DNA of 64,000 nucleotides, from contig NW_027480468.1 in assembly GCF_051401765.1 (NCBI RefSeq), positions 1,178,001 through 1,242,000 on the forward strand. Reading direction: 5' to 3'. A program made the position numbers and the translations under genes. Position 1 is the stretch's first letter. Each line of letters begins with the position of its first letter. Below the pieces are notes generated by a model that was not told the DNA's origin, did no database searches, and saw only the letters and a list, made by a program, of their open reading frames with translations. Source of the stretch: Calliopsis andreniformis (Eukaryota > Arthropoda > Insecta > Hymenoptera > Andrenidae). Positions 12,801 to 24,129 of the stretch are shown in pieces.

Positions 12801-15165
12801 TCAATCCTCAATCCCCAATCCTCAATTCTCAATCCTCAATCCTCAATCCTCAGCCCTCAAACCTCAATCCTGAATCCTCAATCCTCAGCCCTCAGTCCTC
12901 AACAATCAGTTGTCAATCCTTAATCCTCAATAGAGTATCCTCAATTCACAGGTTTCAATACTCAATACTCAACCTGCAATCTTCAAATCCCTATCCACAA
13001 ACATCAATTCTCATCACTCAGCCCTCAACACTCAGTCCCCAATCCTCAATACTCAATCTTCAATCCTCAGTCCTCAATACACAATCTTCAATCCTCAATC
13101 CTCAATCCTCAATCCTCATCCTCATTCTTCAATCCTCAATACCCAATCCTCAATCTTCAATCCTCAATCCTCAATCCTCAATTCTCAATCCTCAATCCTC
13201 AGTCCTCAGTCCTCAAACCTCAATCCTCAACCCTCAGCCCTCATCCTCAATCCTCAATCCTCAATCCTCAATCCTCAACCTTCAATCCTCAATACTCAAT
13301 CTTCAATTATCAATCCTCAATTCTCAATCCTCAATCCTCATTCTTCAATACTCAATACCCAATCCACAATCTTCAATCCTCAATCTTCAATCCTCAATAC
13401 TCAGTCTTCAATCCTCAATCCTCAATCCTCAATCCTCAATCCTCATTCTTCAATACTCAATACCCAATCCACAATCTTCAATCCTCAATCTTCAATCCTC
13501 AATTCTCAATCCTAAATCCTCAATCCTTAGACCTCAAACAGCAATACTCAACCCTCAGTCCTGGTCCTCAATCCACAACCATCAATACTCAATCCTCAAT
13601 CTTCAATCATCAATATTCAATCTTCAGTCCTCAATCCTCAATCCTCAATCCTCAATCCTCAATCCTCAACCCTCAATCCTCAATGTTCAATCCGCAATAC
13701 CTAATCCTCAATCTTCAATCCTCAATCCTCAATCCTCAATCCTCAATCCTCAATCCTCAACCCTCAATCCTCAGTCCTCGAACCTCAAACCTGTATCTTC
13801 AATCCTGAATCCTGAATCTTCAGACCTCAGTCCTCAACAATCAGTTGTCAATTCTCAAACCTCAATAGAATATCATCAATTCATAGTTTTCAATACTCAA
13901 TAATCAATCTGCAATTTTCAAATCTCTATCCACAAGCATCAATTCTCATCATTCAACCCTCAACACTCAGTCCCCAATCCTCAATCTTCAATACTCAGTC
14001 CTCAATCCTCAATCCTCGATCCTCAATCTTCAATCCTCAGTACTCAATCTTCAATCCTCCATCCTCAATCGTCAATCCTCGATCATCATTCCTCAATCGC
14101 CAGGCTTCAATCCTCAATACTCAATCTTCAATCCTCAATCCTCAATCCTCATTCCTCAATCCTCATTCTTCAATCCTCAATCTTCAATCCTCAATAATCA
14201 ATCTCCAATCATAGATCCTCAATACCCAATCCTCAATCCTTAATCCACAATCTTCAATCCTCAATCCCCAGTCCTCAATCTTCAATCCTCAATGTTCAAT
14301 CCTCAATCCCCAATCCTCAGTCCTCAATCCTCAATCCTCAATCCTCATTCTTCAATCCTCAACCGTCAGTCCTCGTCCTGAATCCTCAACCCTCAACCCT
14401 CAATCCTCAATATTCAATCCTCAATACTCAATGTTCAATCCTCAATCCTCAATCCTCAATCCGCAATCCTCAATCCTCAATCCTCAATCCTCAATCCTCA
14501 ATCCTCAATCCTCAATCCTCAATCCTCAATCCTCAATCCTCATACTTGAATCCTCAATACCCAATCCTCAATCGCCAACCCTCAATCCTCAATCCTCAAT
14601 CCTCAACTCTCAGTCCTGGTCCTCAATCCACAACCATCAATTCTCAATCCTCAATCTTCAATCATCAATATTCAATCTTCAGTCCTCAATCCTCAATCCT
14701 CAATGCTCTATCCTCAATCCTCAATCCTCAATGTTCAATCCGCAATACCCAATCCTCAATCTTCAATCCTCAATCCTCAATCCTCAATCCTCAATCCTCA
14801 ATCCTCAATCCTCAATCCTCAATCCTCAGTCCTCGAACCTCAAACCTGTATCCTCAATCCTGAATCCTCAATCTTCATACCTCAGTCCTCAGCAATCAGT
14901 TGCCAATTCTCAAACCTCAATAGAATATCATCAATTCACAGTTTTCAATACTCAATTATCAATCTGCAGTTTTCAAATCTCTATCCACAATCATCAATTC
15001 TCATCATTCAACCCTCAGCACTCAGTCCCCAATCCTCAATCTTCAATACTGAATCCTCAATCCTCAATCCTCGATCCTCAATCTACAAACCTCAATACTC
15101 AATCCTCAATCCTCAATACTCAACCATCAATCCTCAATACTCAATCTTCAATAAACGATCCTCAA
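9816..15165 (+). repeat. Tandem duplication, two units of ~2.67 kb (only in super-repeat copy 1)
   Basis: Unit 1 is about 9816-12483 and unit 2 about 12484-15165. The marker AACAGCCAATAC is at 9884 and 12552 (offset 2668), and islands match pairwise (10232/12900, 11167/13835, 12208/14890; offsets 2668, 2668, 2682). The 14-bp growth of the offset equals two heptamers gained in unit 2. The junction near 12483 joins the CAATAAACGATCC context directly to sequence that belongs after the type c island. The matching region of copy 2 is single. Confidence 0.85.
10232..10372 (+). repeat. 141-bp island, subtype d1 (also 12900, 18001, 32393, 37528, 40253, 40938, 42098, 42790, 59354)
   Basis: Diagnostic words are CAATCCTTAATCC, AATAGAGTATCC, CACAGGTTTC, AAATCCCTATCC and CACTCAGCCC. 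It typically follows the c island (601 bp in three places) or precedes d2 at 413 bp. 40253, 40938, 42098, 42790 and 59354 carry CAGGTTTCAGTAC where earlier copies have CAGGTTTCAATAC, a sublineage confined to copy 2. Confidence 0.88.
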
Positions 15166-16300
15166 TTCTCAATCCTCAATACTCAATCCTCATTCGTCAA
15201 TCCTCAATCTCCAATCCTCAATCTTCAATCCTCAATCCTCAATCCTCATTCCTCAATCCTCAATACTCAATCCTCAATCCTCAATCCTCAATCTTCAATC
15301 TTCAACCTTCAATCCTCAATACTCAATCTTCAATTATCAATCCTCAATTCTCAATCCACAATCATCAATCCTCAATCCTCAATCCTCAACCCTCAATCCT
15401 CAGTCCTCGAACCTCAAACCTGTATCCTCAATCCTGAATCCTCAATCTTCAGACCTCAGTCCTCAACAATCAGTTGACAATTCCCAAACCTCAATAGAAT
15501 ATCATCAATTCATAGTTTTCAATACTCACTAATCAATCTGCAATTTTCAAATCTCTATCCACAAGCATTAACTCTCATCATTCAACCCTCAACGCTCAGT
15601 CCCCAATCCTCAATCTTCAATACTCAGTCCTCAATCCTCAATCCTCGATCCTCAATCTTCAATCCTCAGTACTTAATCTTCAATCCTCCATCCTCAATCG
15701 TCAATCCTCGATCCTCAGTCCTCAATCGCCAGGCTTCAATCCTCAATACTCAATCTTCAATCCTCAATCCACAATCCTCATTCCTCAATCCTCATTCTTC
15801 AATCCTCAACGCCCAATCCTCAATCCTCAATCCTCAATCCTCAATTCTCAATCCTCAATCCTCAGTCCTCAGTCCTCAAACCTCTACCCTCAACCCTCAG
15901 CCCTCATCCTCAATCCTCAATCCTCAATCCTCAATCCTCAATCTTCAATCCTCAATACTCAATCTTCAATAAACGATCCTCAATTCTCAATCCTCAATAC
16001 TCAATCCTCATTCGTCAATCCTCAATCTCCAATCCTCAATCTTCAATCCTCAATCCTCAATCCTCATTCCTCAATCCTCAATACTCAATCCTCAATCCTC
16101 AATCCTCAATCTTCAATCTTCAATTCTCAATTCTCAATACTCAATCGTCAATCCTCAATCCTCAATCCACAGTCCTCAATCATCAATCCTCAATCATCAA
16201 TCCTCAATCTTCAATACTCAACCCTCAACCCTCAATCCTCGAACCTCAATACTCAACCATCAATCCTCAATTCTCAATACTCAATAGAATATCCTGAATT
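10401..16300 (+). repeat. Block B, copy 1, second occurrence
   Basis: The island order is b1 (11167), b2 (12208), d1 (12900), b1 (13835), b2 (14890), b3 (15464). The d1-b1-b2 set is doubled by the 2.67-kb tandem duplication; copy 2 has a single d1-b1-b2-b3 run (32393, 33447, 34509, 35083). CAATAAACGATCC occurs near 12467, 15148 and 15968, and CGCCAGGC near 11427, 14095 and 15723. Confidence 0.82.
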
Positions 16301-16312
16301 CTCATGATTCAA
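16285..16312. other. Intermediate dyad (9 of 11 pairs); second copy at 38859-38886
   Basis: Reads as the perfect dyad except for a right arm of TCATGATTCAA, leaving two mispairs. Further reduced forms with TCATGGTTCAA are at 49207, 53767 and 55451. Forms with TCATGGTACAA, inside C composite modules, are at 9382, 17151, 31543, 36664, 39565 and 58602. Together with the ordinary islands (6 of 11) these form a graded series. Confidence 0.78.
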
Positions 16313-18150
16313 TACTCAATCCTCAATATTCAATAATCAAATCGCAATCCTCAAACATCAACTCTCAACTCTCAGTCCTCAATACTCTGTACTCTCTCTT
16401 CAATCCTCCATCCCCAATCTTCAATCCTCAAGCGTCAATCCTCAATCCTCAATCCTCACACCTCAATCCTCAATCCTCAACCCTCAATCCTCAGTCATCA
16501 AACCTCATTCCGGAATCCTCAATCCTGAATATTCAATCTTCAGCCGTCAGTCCTCAACAATCAATTGTCAATACTCAATCTTCAATCCTCAATCCTCAAT
16601 CCTCGGTCCTCAATCCTCAATCGTCAACATCCAATCCTGAATACTCAATCTTCAATCCTCAATTCTCAATCCTCAATCCTCAATCCTCAATCCTCATTCT
16701 TCAATCCTCAATACCCAATGCTTAATCTTCAATCCTCAATCCTCATTCCTCAATTTTCAATCCTCAATACTCAGTCCTCAGTCCTCAAACCTCAATCCTC
16801 ATCCCCCAGCCCTCATCCTCAATCCTCAATCTTCAATCCCCAATCCTCAATCTTCTATCCTCAATACTCAATCTTCAATCCTCAATCCTCAGTCCACAAT
16901 CTTCAATCCTCAATGCTCAATCCTCAATTCTCAATCCTCAATCCTCAAACCGCTATCATCAACCGTCAGTCCTCGTCCTCAGACCTCAACACCCAATCCT
17001 CAATCCTCAAGCTTCAATCATCAATACTCTATCTGCAATCCTCAATCCTCAATCCTCAATCCTCAATCCTCAATCCTCAATATTCAACGCACAACCCTCA
17101 AACATCAACCCTCAATACTCAACCATCAATCCTCAATTCTCAATGCTCAATAGAATATCCTGAATTCTCATGGTACAATACTCAATCCACAATATTCAAT
17201 AATCAAATCTGAATCCTCAAACATCAATTCCCAAAACTCAATCCTCAACACTCAGTCCTCTCTCATCAATCCTCCATCCTCAATCGTCAATCCTCAAGCG
17301 TCAATCCTCAATCCTCAATCCTCAACCCTCAATCCTCAGTCCTCAAACCTCCACCACGAATACTCAATTCTGAATCCTCAATCTTCAGCCATAAGACCTC
17401 AACAATCAATTGTCAATCCTCATTCCTCAATAGAATATCCTCAATTCACAGTTTTCAATACTCAATCCCCATTCTTCAATCTTCAAATCTCAATCCACAA
17501 ACATCAATTCTCATCACGCAACCCTCAACACTCAGTCCTCAATCTGCAATACTCAATCCTCAATCCTCAATCTTCAATCCTCAATACTCAATCCTCAATC
17601 TTCAATCCTCAATCCTCAATCCTCAATCCTCAATCCACTTTCTTCAATCCTCAACACCCAATACTCAATCTTCAATTCTCAATCCTCAATCCTCAATTCT
17701 CAATCCTCAATCCTCAATCCTCAGACCTCAAACATCAATACTCAACCCTCAGTCCTCGTCCTCAATCCACAACACTCAATCGTCGATCCTCAATTTTCAA
17801 TCATCAATATTCAATCTTCAATCCTCAATCCTCAATCCTCAATCCTCAATACACAATCCTCATTGTTCAATGTTCAATCCTCAATACCCAATACTCAATC
17901 TTCAATCCTCAATCCCCAATCCTCAATTCTCAATCCTCAATCCTCAATCCTCAGCCCTCAAACCTCAATCCTGAATCCTCAATCCTCAGCCCTCAGTCCT
18001 CAACAATCAGTTGTCAATCCTTAATCCTCAATAGAGTATCCTCAATTCACAGGTTTCAATACTCAATACTCAACCTGCAATCTTCAAATCCCTATCCACA
18101 AACATCAATTCTCATCACTCAGCCCTCAACACTCAGTCCCCAATCCTCAA
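16301..18150 (+). repeat. Block C, copy 1, second occurrence
   Basis: Contains an intermediate dyad at 16285-16312 on its left edge, an island fragment with CAATCAATTGTC near 16555, a complete C composite module (17079-17540) and a d1 island (18001-18141). It aligns with 36.1-37.7 kb at an offset of about 19513 over the composite module. Near 16505 it carries CCGGAATCCTCAATCC, a word shared with 20.9-21.5 kb and 39.1 kb. Confidence 0.8.
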
Positions 18151-18413
18151 TCTTCAATCCTCAATCCTCAATCCTCAATCCTCAATCCTCAGTCCTCAAA
18201 CCTCAATCATCAATCCTCAATCCTCAATCTTCAATCCTCAATCCTCATTCCTCAATCCTCAATGTTCAATCCGCAATACACAATCCTCAATCTTCAATCC
18301 TCAATCCTCATTCCTCAATCCTCAAACCTCAGTCCTCAATCCTCAATCCTCAGTCCTCGAACCTCAAACCTGTATCCTCAATCCTGAATCCTCAATCGTC
18401 AGACCTCAGTCCT

Positions 18414-18554
18414 CAACAATCAGTTGTCAATTATCAATCCTCAATAGAATATCATCAATTCACTGTTTTCAATACTCAATACTCAATCTGCAATTTTCAA
18501 ATCTCTATCCACAAACATCAATTCTCATCATTTAACCCTCAACACTCAGTCCCC
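18414..18554 (+). repeat. 141-bp island, subtype d2 (also 22320, 41351, 43203, 43714, 54282, 55966, 61150, 62457; 3' part at 1-96)
   Basis: Diagnostic words are GTTGTCAATTATCAATCC and CACTGTTTTC. The copy at the window start and the copy at 22320 share unusual changes (GTTTTAAATACTAAATTC and CTATCAACAAAC) found nowhere else. This is the strongest single proof that the two super-repeat copies descend from one unit. 54282 and 55966 share CAATGCACTG and CTCATGATTC. Confidence 0.88.
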
Positions 18555-19391
18555 AATCCTCAATCTTCAATACTCAATCCTCAATCCTCAATCCTCGAAC
18601 CTCAATCTTCAATCCTCAATACTCGATCCTCAATCCTCAATCCTCAATCCTCAATCTTCAATCCTCAATACTCAATCTTCAAACCTCAATCCTCAATCCT
18701 CAATTCTCAATCCTCAATCCTCAGTCCTCAGACCTCAAACCTCTACCCTCAACCCTCAGCCCTCATCCTCAATCCTCAATCCTCAATCCTCAATCCTCAA
18801 TCCTCAATCTTAAATCCTCAATACTCAATCTTCAATAATCAATCCTCAATTCTCAATCCTCAATACTCAATCCTCAATCGTCAATCCTCAATCACCAATC
18901 CTCAATCTTCAATCCTCAATCCTCAATCATCAATCCTCAATCCTCAATTTTCAATCCTCAATACTCAATCTGCAATCCTCAATACTCAGTCCGCAATCCT
19001 GAATGCTCAATCCTCAATCCTCAATCTTCAATCCTCAATACTCAGTCTTCAATCCTCGATCCTCAATACTCAATCCTCAATACTCATTCTTCAATCCTCA
19101 ATACCCAATCCTCAATCTTCTATCCTCAATCCTCAATCCTCAATTCTCAATCCTCGATCCTCAATCCTCGGACCTCAAACAGCAATACCTAACCCTCAGT
19201 CCTCGTCCTCAAACCTCAACCCTCAATCCTCAATCCTCAATGTTCAATCATCAATACTCAATCTTCAATCCTCAATCCTCAATCCTCAATCCTTAATCCT
19301 CAATCCTCAATATTCAATCCTCAATCCTTAGTCCACAAACCTCAATTCTGAATCCTCAATCCTGAGTCCTCAATCTTCAGCCCTCAGTCCT

Positions 19392-19532
19392 CAACAATCA
19401 GTAGTCAATCCTCAATCCTCAGTAGAATATCCTCAATTCACAGCTTTCAATACTCAATACTCGATCTGCAATCTTCAAACCTCTATCGACAAACATCAAT
19501 TCTCATCACTCAACCCTCAACACTCAGTCCTC
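19392..19532 (+). repeat. 141-bp island, subtype d3 (also 20460, 44810, 45878, 48062, 51439, 52374, 57614, 63601)
   Basis: Diagnostic words are CAGTAGTCAATCC, CAGTAGAATATCC, CACAGCTTTC and TACTCGATCTGC, and the right end reads CACTCAGTCCTCAATGTTC. Variants are CTACAATCAG at 20460, CATCAATCAGTCG at 45878, CAATCACTAGTC at 48062 and CAACAGTCAG at 51439. Confidence 0.88.
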
Positions 19533-20794
19533 AATGTTCAACCCTCAATCCTCAATTCTCAATCTTCAATCCTCAATACTGAAACTTCAATCCTCAATCC
19601 TCAATCCTCAATCCTCAATCCTCAATACTCAATCCTCAATCCTCAATCCTCAATTCTCAAACCTCAATCCTCAGTCCTCAGACCTCAAACCTCTACCCTC
19701 AACCCTCAGCCCTCATCCTCAATCCTTAATCCTCAATCCTCAATCCTCAATCCTCAATCTTCAATCCTCAATACTCAATCTTCAATAATCAATCCTCAAT
19801 TCTCAATCCTCAATGCTCAATCCTCAATCGTCAATCCTCAATCACCAATCCTCAATCTTCAATCCTCAATCCTCAATCATCAATCCTCAATCCTCAATTT
19901 TCAATCCTCAATACTCAATCTGCAATCCTCAATACTCAGTCCGCAATCCTGAATGCTCAATCCTCAATCCTCAATCTTCAATCCTCAATACTCAGTCTTC
20001 AATCCTCGATCCTCAATACTCAATCCTCAATCCTCATTCTTCAATCCTCAATACCCAATCCTCAATCTTCTATCCTCAATCCTCAATCCTCAATTCTCAA
20101 TCCTCGATCCTCAATCCTCGGACCTCAAACAGCAATACTCAACCCTCAGTCCTCGTCCTCAATCCTCAACCATCAATACTGAATCCTCAATCTTCAATCA
20201 TCAATATTCAATCTTCAGTCCTCAATCCTCAATCCTCAATCCTCAAACCTCAATCCTCAACCGTCAGTCCTCGTCCTCAAACCTGAACCCTCAATCCTCA
20301 ATCCTCAATGTTCAATCATCAATACTCAATCTTCAATCCTCAATCCTCAATCCTCAATCCTTAATCCTCAATCCTCAATTTTCAATCCCCAATCCTTAGT
20401 CCACAAACCTCAATTCTGAATCCTCAATCCTGAGTCCTCAATCTTCAGCCCTCAGTCCTCTACAATCAGTAGTCAATCCTCAATCCTCAGTAGAATATCC
20501 TCAATTCACAGCTTTCAATACTCAATACTCGATCTGCAATCTTCAAACCACTATCGACAAACATCAATTCTCATCACTCAACCCTCAACACTCAGTCCTC
20601 AATGTTCAATCCTCAATCCTCAATTCTCAACCTTCAATCCTCAATACTGAAACTTCAATCCTCAATCCTCAATCCTCAATCCTCAATCCTCAATACTCAA
20701 TCCTCAATCCTCAATACTCAATCCACAATCCTCAATGTTCAATCCTCAATACCCAAACCTCAATCTTCAATCCTCAATCCTCAATCCTCAATAC

Positions 20795-21996
20795 TCAATC
20801 CTCAATCCTCAATCCTCATTCTTCAATCCTCAATCTTCAATGCTCAATCCTCAATCCTCAATCCTCAATCCTCAGTCATCAAACCTCAATCCGGAATCCT
20901 CAATCCTGAATACTCAATCTTCAGCCGTCAGTCCTCAACAATCAATTGTCAATCCTCAATCCTCAATATTCAATCCTCAATCCTCAATCCGCAATCCTCA
21001 ATCCTCAATCCTCAATCCGGAATCCTCAATCCTGAATACTCAATCTTCAGCCGTCAGTCCTCAACAATCAATTGTCAATCCTCAATCCTCAATCTTCAAT
21101 CCCCAATCCTCAATCCTCAGTCCTCAATCCACATTCTTCAATCCTCAATACCCAATCCTCAATCTACAGTACTCAATCCTCCATCCTCAATTCTCAATCC
21201 TCAATCCTCAGTCCTCAGTCCTCAAACCTCAATCCTCGACCCTCAGCCCTCATCCTCAATCCCCAATCCTCAATCCTCAATCCTCAATCTTCAATCCTCA
21301 ATACTCAATCTTCAATAGTCAATCCTCAATTATCAATCCTCAATACTCATTCCTCAATCTTCAATCCTCAATCCTCAATCCTCAATACTCAATCCTCAAT
21401 CCTCAATCCTCATTCTTCAATCCTCAATCTTCAATGCTCAATCCTCAATCCTCAATCCTCAATCCTCAATCCTCAGTCATCAAACCTCAATCCGGAATCC
21501 TCAATCCTGAATACTCAATCTTCAGCCGTCAGTCCTCAACAATCAATTGTCAATCCTCAATCCTCAATATTCAATCCTCAATCCTCAATCCGCAATCCTC
21601 AATCCTCAATCCTCAATCCTCAATCCTCAATCTTCAATCCCCAATCCTCAATCCTCAGTCCTCAATCCACATTCTTCAATCCTCAATACCCAATCCTCAA
21701 TCTACAATACTCAATCCTCAATCCTCAATTCTCAATCCTCAATCCTCAGTCCTCAGTCCTCAAACCTCAATCCTCGACCCTCAGCCCTCATCCTCAATCC
21801 CCAATCCTCAATCCTCAATCCTCAATCTTCAATCCTCAATACTCAATCTTCAATAATCAACCCTGAATTCTCAATCCTCAATACTCATTCCTCAATCGTC
21901 AATACTCAATCCCCAATCCTCAATCTTCAATCCTCAATCCTGAATCTTCAATCCTCAATCCTCAGTCTTCAATCCTCAATCCTCAATCTTCAATCC
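20795..21996 (+). repeat. Local tandem duplication (~600 bp) with a nested 126-bp duplication
   Basis: The module CCGGAATCC ... CAATCAATTGTC occurs at 20891, 21017 and 21492. The first and second are exactly 126 bp (18 x 7) apart and the first and third are 601 bp apart. Downstream, the CAATCCACATTC word is at about 21126 and 21664, so the outer duplication is about 540-600 bp and the 126-bp duplication occurred only in its left unit. The short islands here stop soon after CAATTG and have no AGAATAT core. Confidence 0.75.
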
Positions 21997-24129
21997 TCAA
22001 TACTCAATCTTCAATCCTCTATCCTCAATCTTCAATCCTCAATCATCAATCCTCAATCCTCAATCCTCAATCCTCAATCTTCAATCCTCAATCTTCAATC
22101 CTCAATACTCATTATTCAATCCTCAATCCTCAATCCTCAATCCTCAATCCTCAATCCTCAATCCTCAATGTTCAACCCGCAATACACAATCCTCAAGCTT
22201 CAATCCTCAATCCTCATTCCTCAATCCTCAAACCTAAATCCTCAATCCTCAATCCTCAGTCCTCGAACCTCAAACCTGTATCCTCAATCCTGAATCCTCA
22301 ATCCTCAGACCTCAGTTCTCAACAATCAGTTGTCAATTATCAATCCTCAATAGAATATCATCAATTCACTGTTTTAAATACTAAATTCTCAATCTGCAAT
22401 TATCAAATCTCTATCAACAAACATCAATTCTCATCATTCAACCCTCAACACTCAGTCCCCAATCCTCAATCTTCAATACTCAATCCTCAATCCTCAATCC
22501 TCGATCCTCAGTCTTCAATCCTCAATACTCGATCCTCAATCCTCAATCCTCAATCCTCAATCTTCCATCCTCAACGTTCAATCATCAACACTCAATCTTC
22601 AATGCTCATTCCTCAATCCTCAATCCTCAATTCTCAATCCTCAATCGTCAATCTTCAATCCTCAATACTCAATCTTCAATCCTCAATTCTCAATCCTCGG
22701 TCCTTAATCCTCAATCGTCAATCTCCAATTCTGAATACTCAATCTTCAATCCTCAATCCTCAATCCTCAATCCTCAATCCTCAATCCTCAATCCTCATTC
22801 TTCAATCCTGAATACCCAATCCTCAATCTTCAATCCTCAATCCTCAATCCTCGATTCTCAATCCTCAATACCCAGTCCTCAGTCCTCAAACCTCAATCCT
22901 CAACCCCCAGCCCTCATCCTCAATCCTCAATCCTCAATCCTCAATCCTCAATCTTCAATCCTCAATCCTCAGTCCACAATCTTCAATCCTCAATGCTCAA
23001 TCCTCATTCTTCAATCCTCAATACCCAATCCTCAGTCCTCAGTCCTCAAACCTCAATCCTCAACCCTCAGCCCTCATCCTCAATCCTCAATCCTCAATCT
23101 TCAATCCTCAATACTCAATCCTCAATACCCAATCTTCAATCCTCAATCCTCAGTCCTCAAACCACAATTCTGAAATGTCAATCCTGAATCCTCAATCTTC
23201 AATCCTCAATCCCCAATCCTCAATCTTCAATCCTCAATCCTCAATCCTCAATCCTCAATACTCAAACTTCAAGCCTCATTCCTCAATACTCAATCCTCAA
23301 TCCTCAATCCTCAGTCCTCAATCGTCAGCCTACAATCCTCAATACTCAATCTTCAATCCTCAATCCGAAATCCTCAACCCTCAATTCTCAATCCTCAATC
23401 CTCAATCCTCAATCGTCAGTCTTCTATCCTCAATACTCGATCTTCAATCCTCAATCCTCAATCCTCAATCCTCAATACTCATTCTTCAATCCTCAATACA
23501 CAATCTTCAATCTTCAATCATCAATCCTCAATCCTCGATTCTCAATCCTCAATCCTCAGTCCTCAGTCCTCAAACCTCAATCCTCAACCCTCAGCCCTCA
23601 TCCCCAATCCTCAATCCTCAATCTTCAATCCTCAATCCTCAATCCTCAATACTCAATCTTCAATCCTCAATCCTCAGTCCTCAAACCTCAATTCTGAATC
23701 CTCAATCCTGAATCCTCAATCTTCAATCCTCAATCTTCAATCCTCGATACTCAAACTTCTATCCTCAATCCTCAATACTCAATCCTCAATCCTCAATCCT
23801 CAATCGTCAGTCTTCAATCGTCAATACTCAATCTTCAATCCTCAATCCTCAATCCTCAATCCTCAATACTCAATCTTCAACCCTCAATAACCAATACTCA
23901 ATCTTCAATCCTCAATCCTCAATCCTCAATTCTCGATCCTCAATCCTCAATCCCCAATCGTCAATTCTCAATCATCAATCCTCAGTCCTCAGTCCTCAAT
24001 ACACAATCTTCAATCCTCAACCCTCAATCCTCAATCCTCATTCTTCAATCCTCAATACCCAATCCTCAATCCTCAATCCTCAATCCTCAATCCTCAATCT
24101 TCAATCCTCAATACTCAAACTTCAATCCT

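Larger units (their letters stand above)
1..22363 (+). repeat. Super-higher-order repeat, copy 1 (block order A-B-C-B-C-D)
   Basis: The window starts at base 45 of a 141-bp island. The same island base recurs at 22364 and the flanking sequence then stays colinear, so 1-22363 behaves as one full turn of a roughly 22.4-kb unit. Matching offsets to copy 2 are 22364 in block A, about 21925 in the first B block, 22161 in the first C block and about 19619 in the second B block. The offset changes are explained by discrete insertions and deletions. Long stretches, for example 238-447 against 22602-22811, look identical, so the duplication is recent or strongly homogenised. Confidence 0.85.
18151..22363 (+). 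repeat. Block D, copy 1
   Basis: Islands are d2 (18414), d3 (19392), d3 (20460) and d2 (22320). The two d3 islands are 1068 bp apart, the same distance as 44810/45878 in copy 2, so this tandem pair predates the super-duplication. A marker of D blocks is CCTCGGACCTCAAACAGC (near 19160 and 20110). The right part holds a local duplication with the word CCGGAATCC at 20891, 21017 and 21492. Confidence 0.82.
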
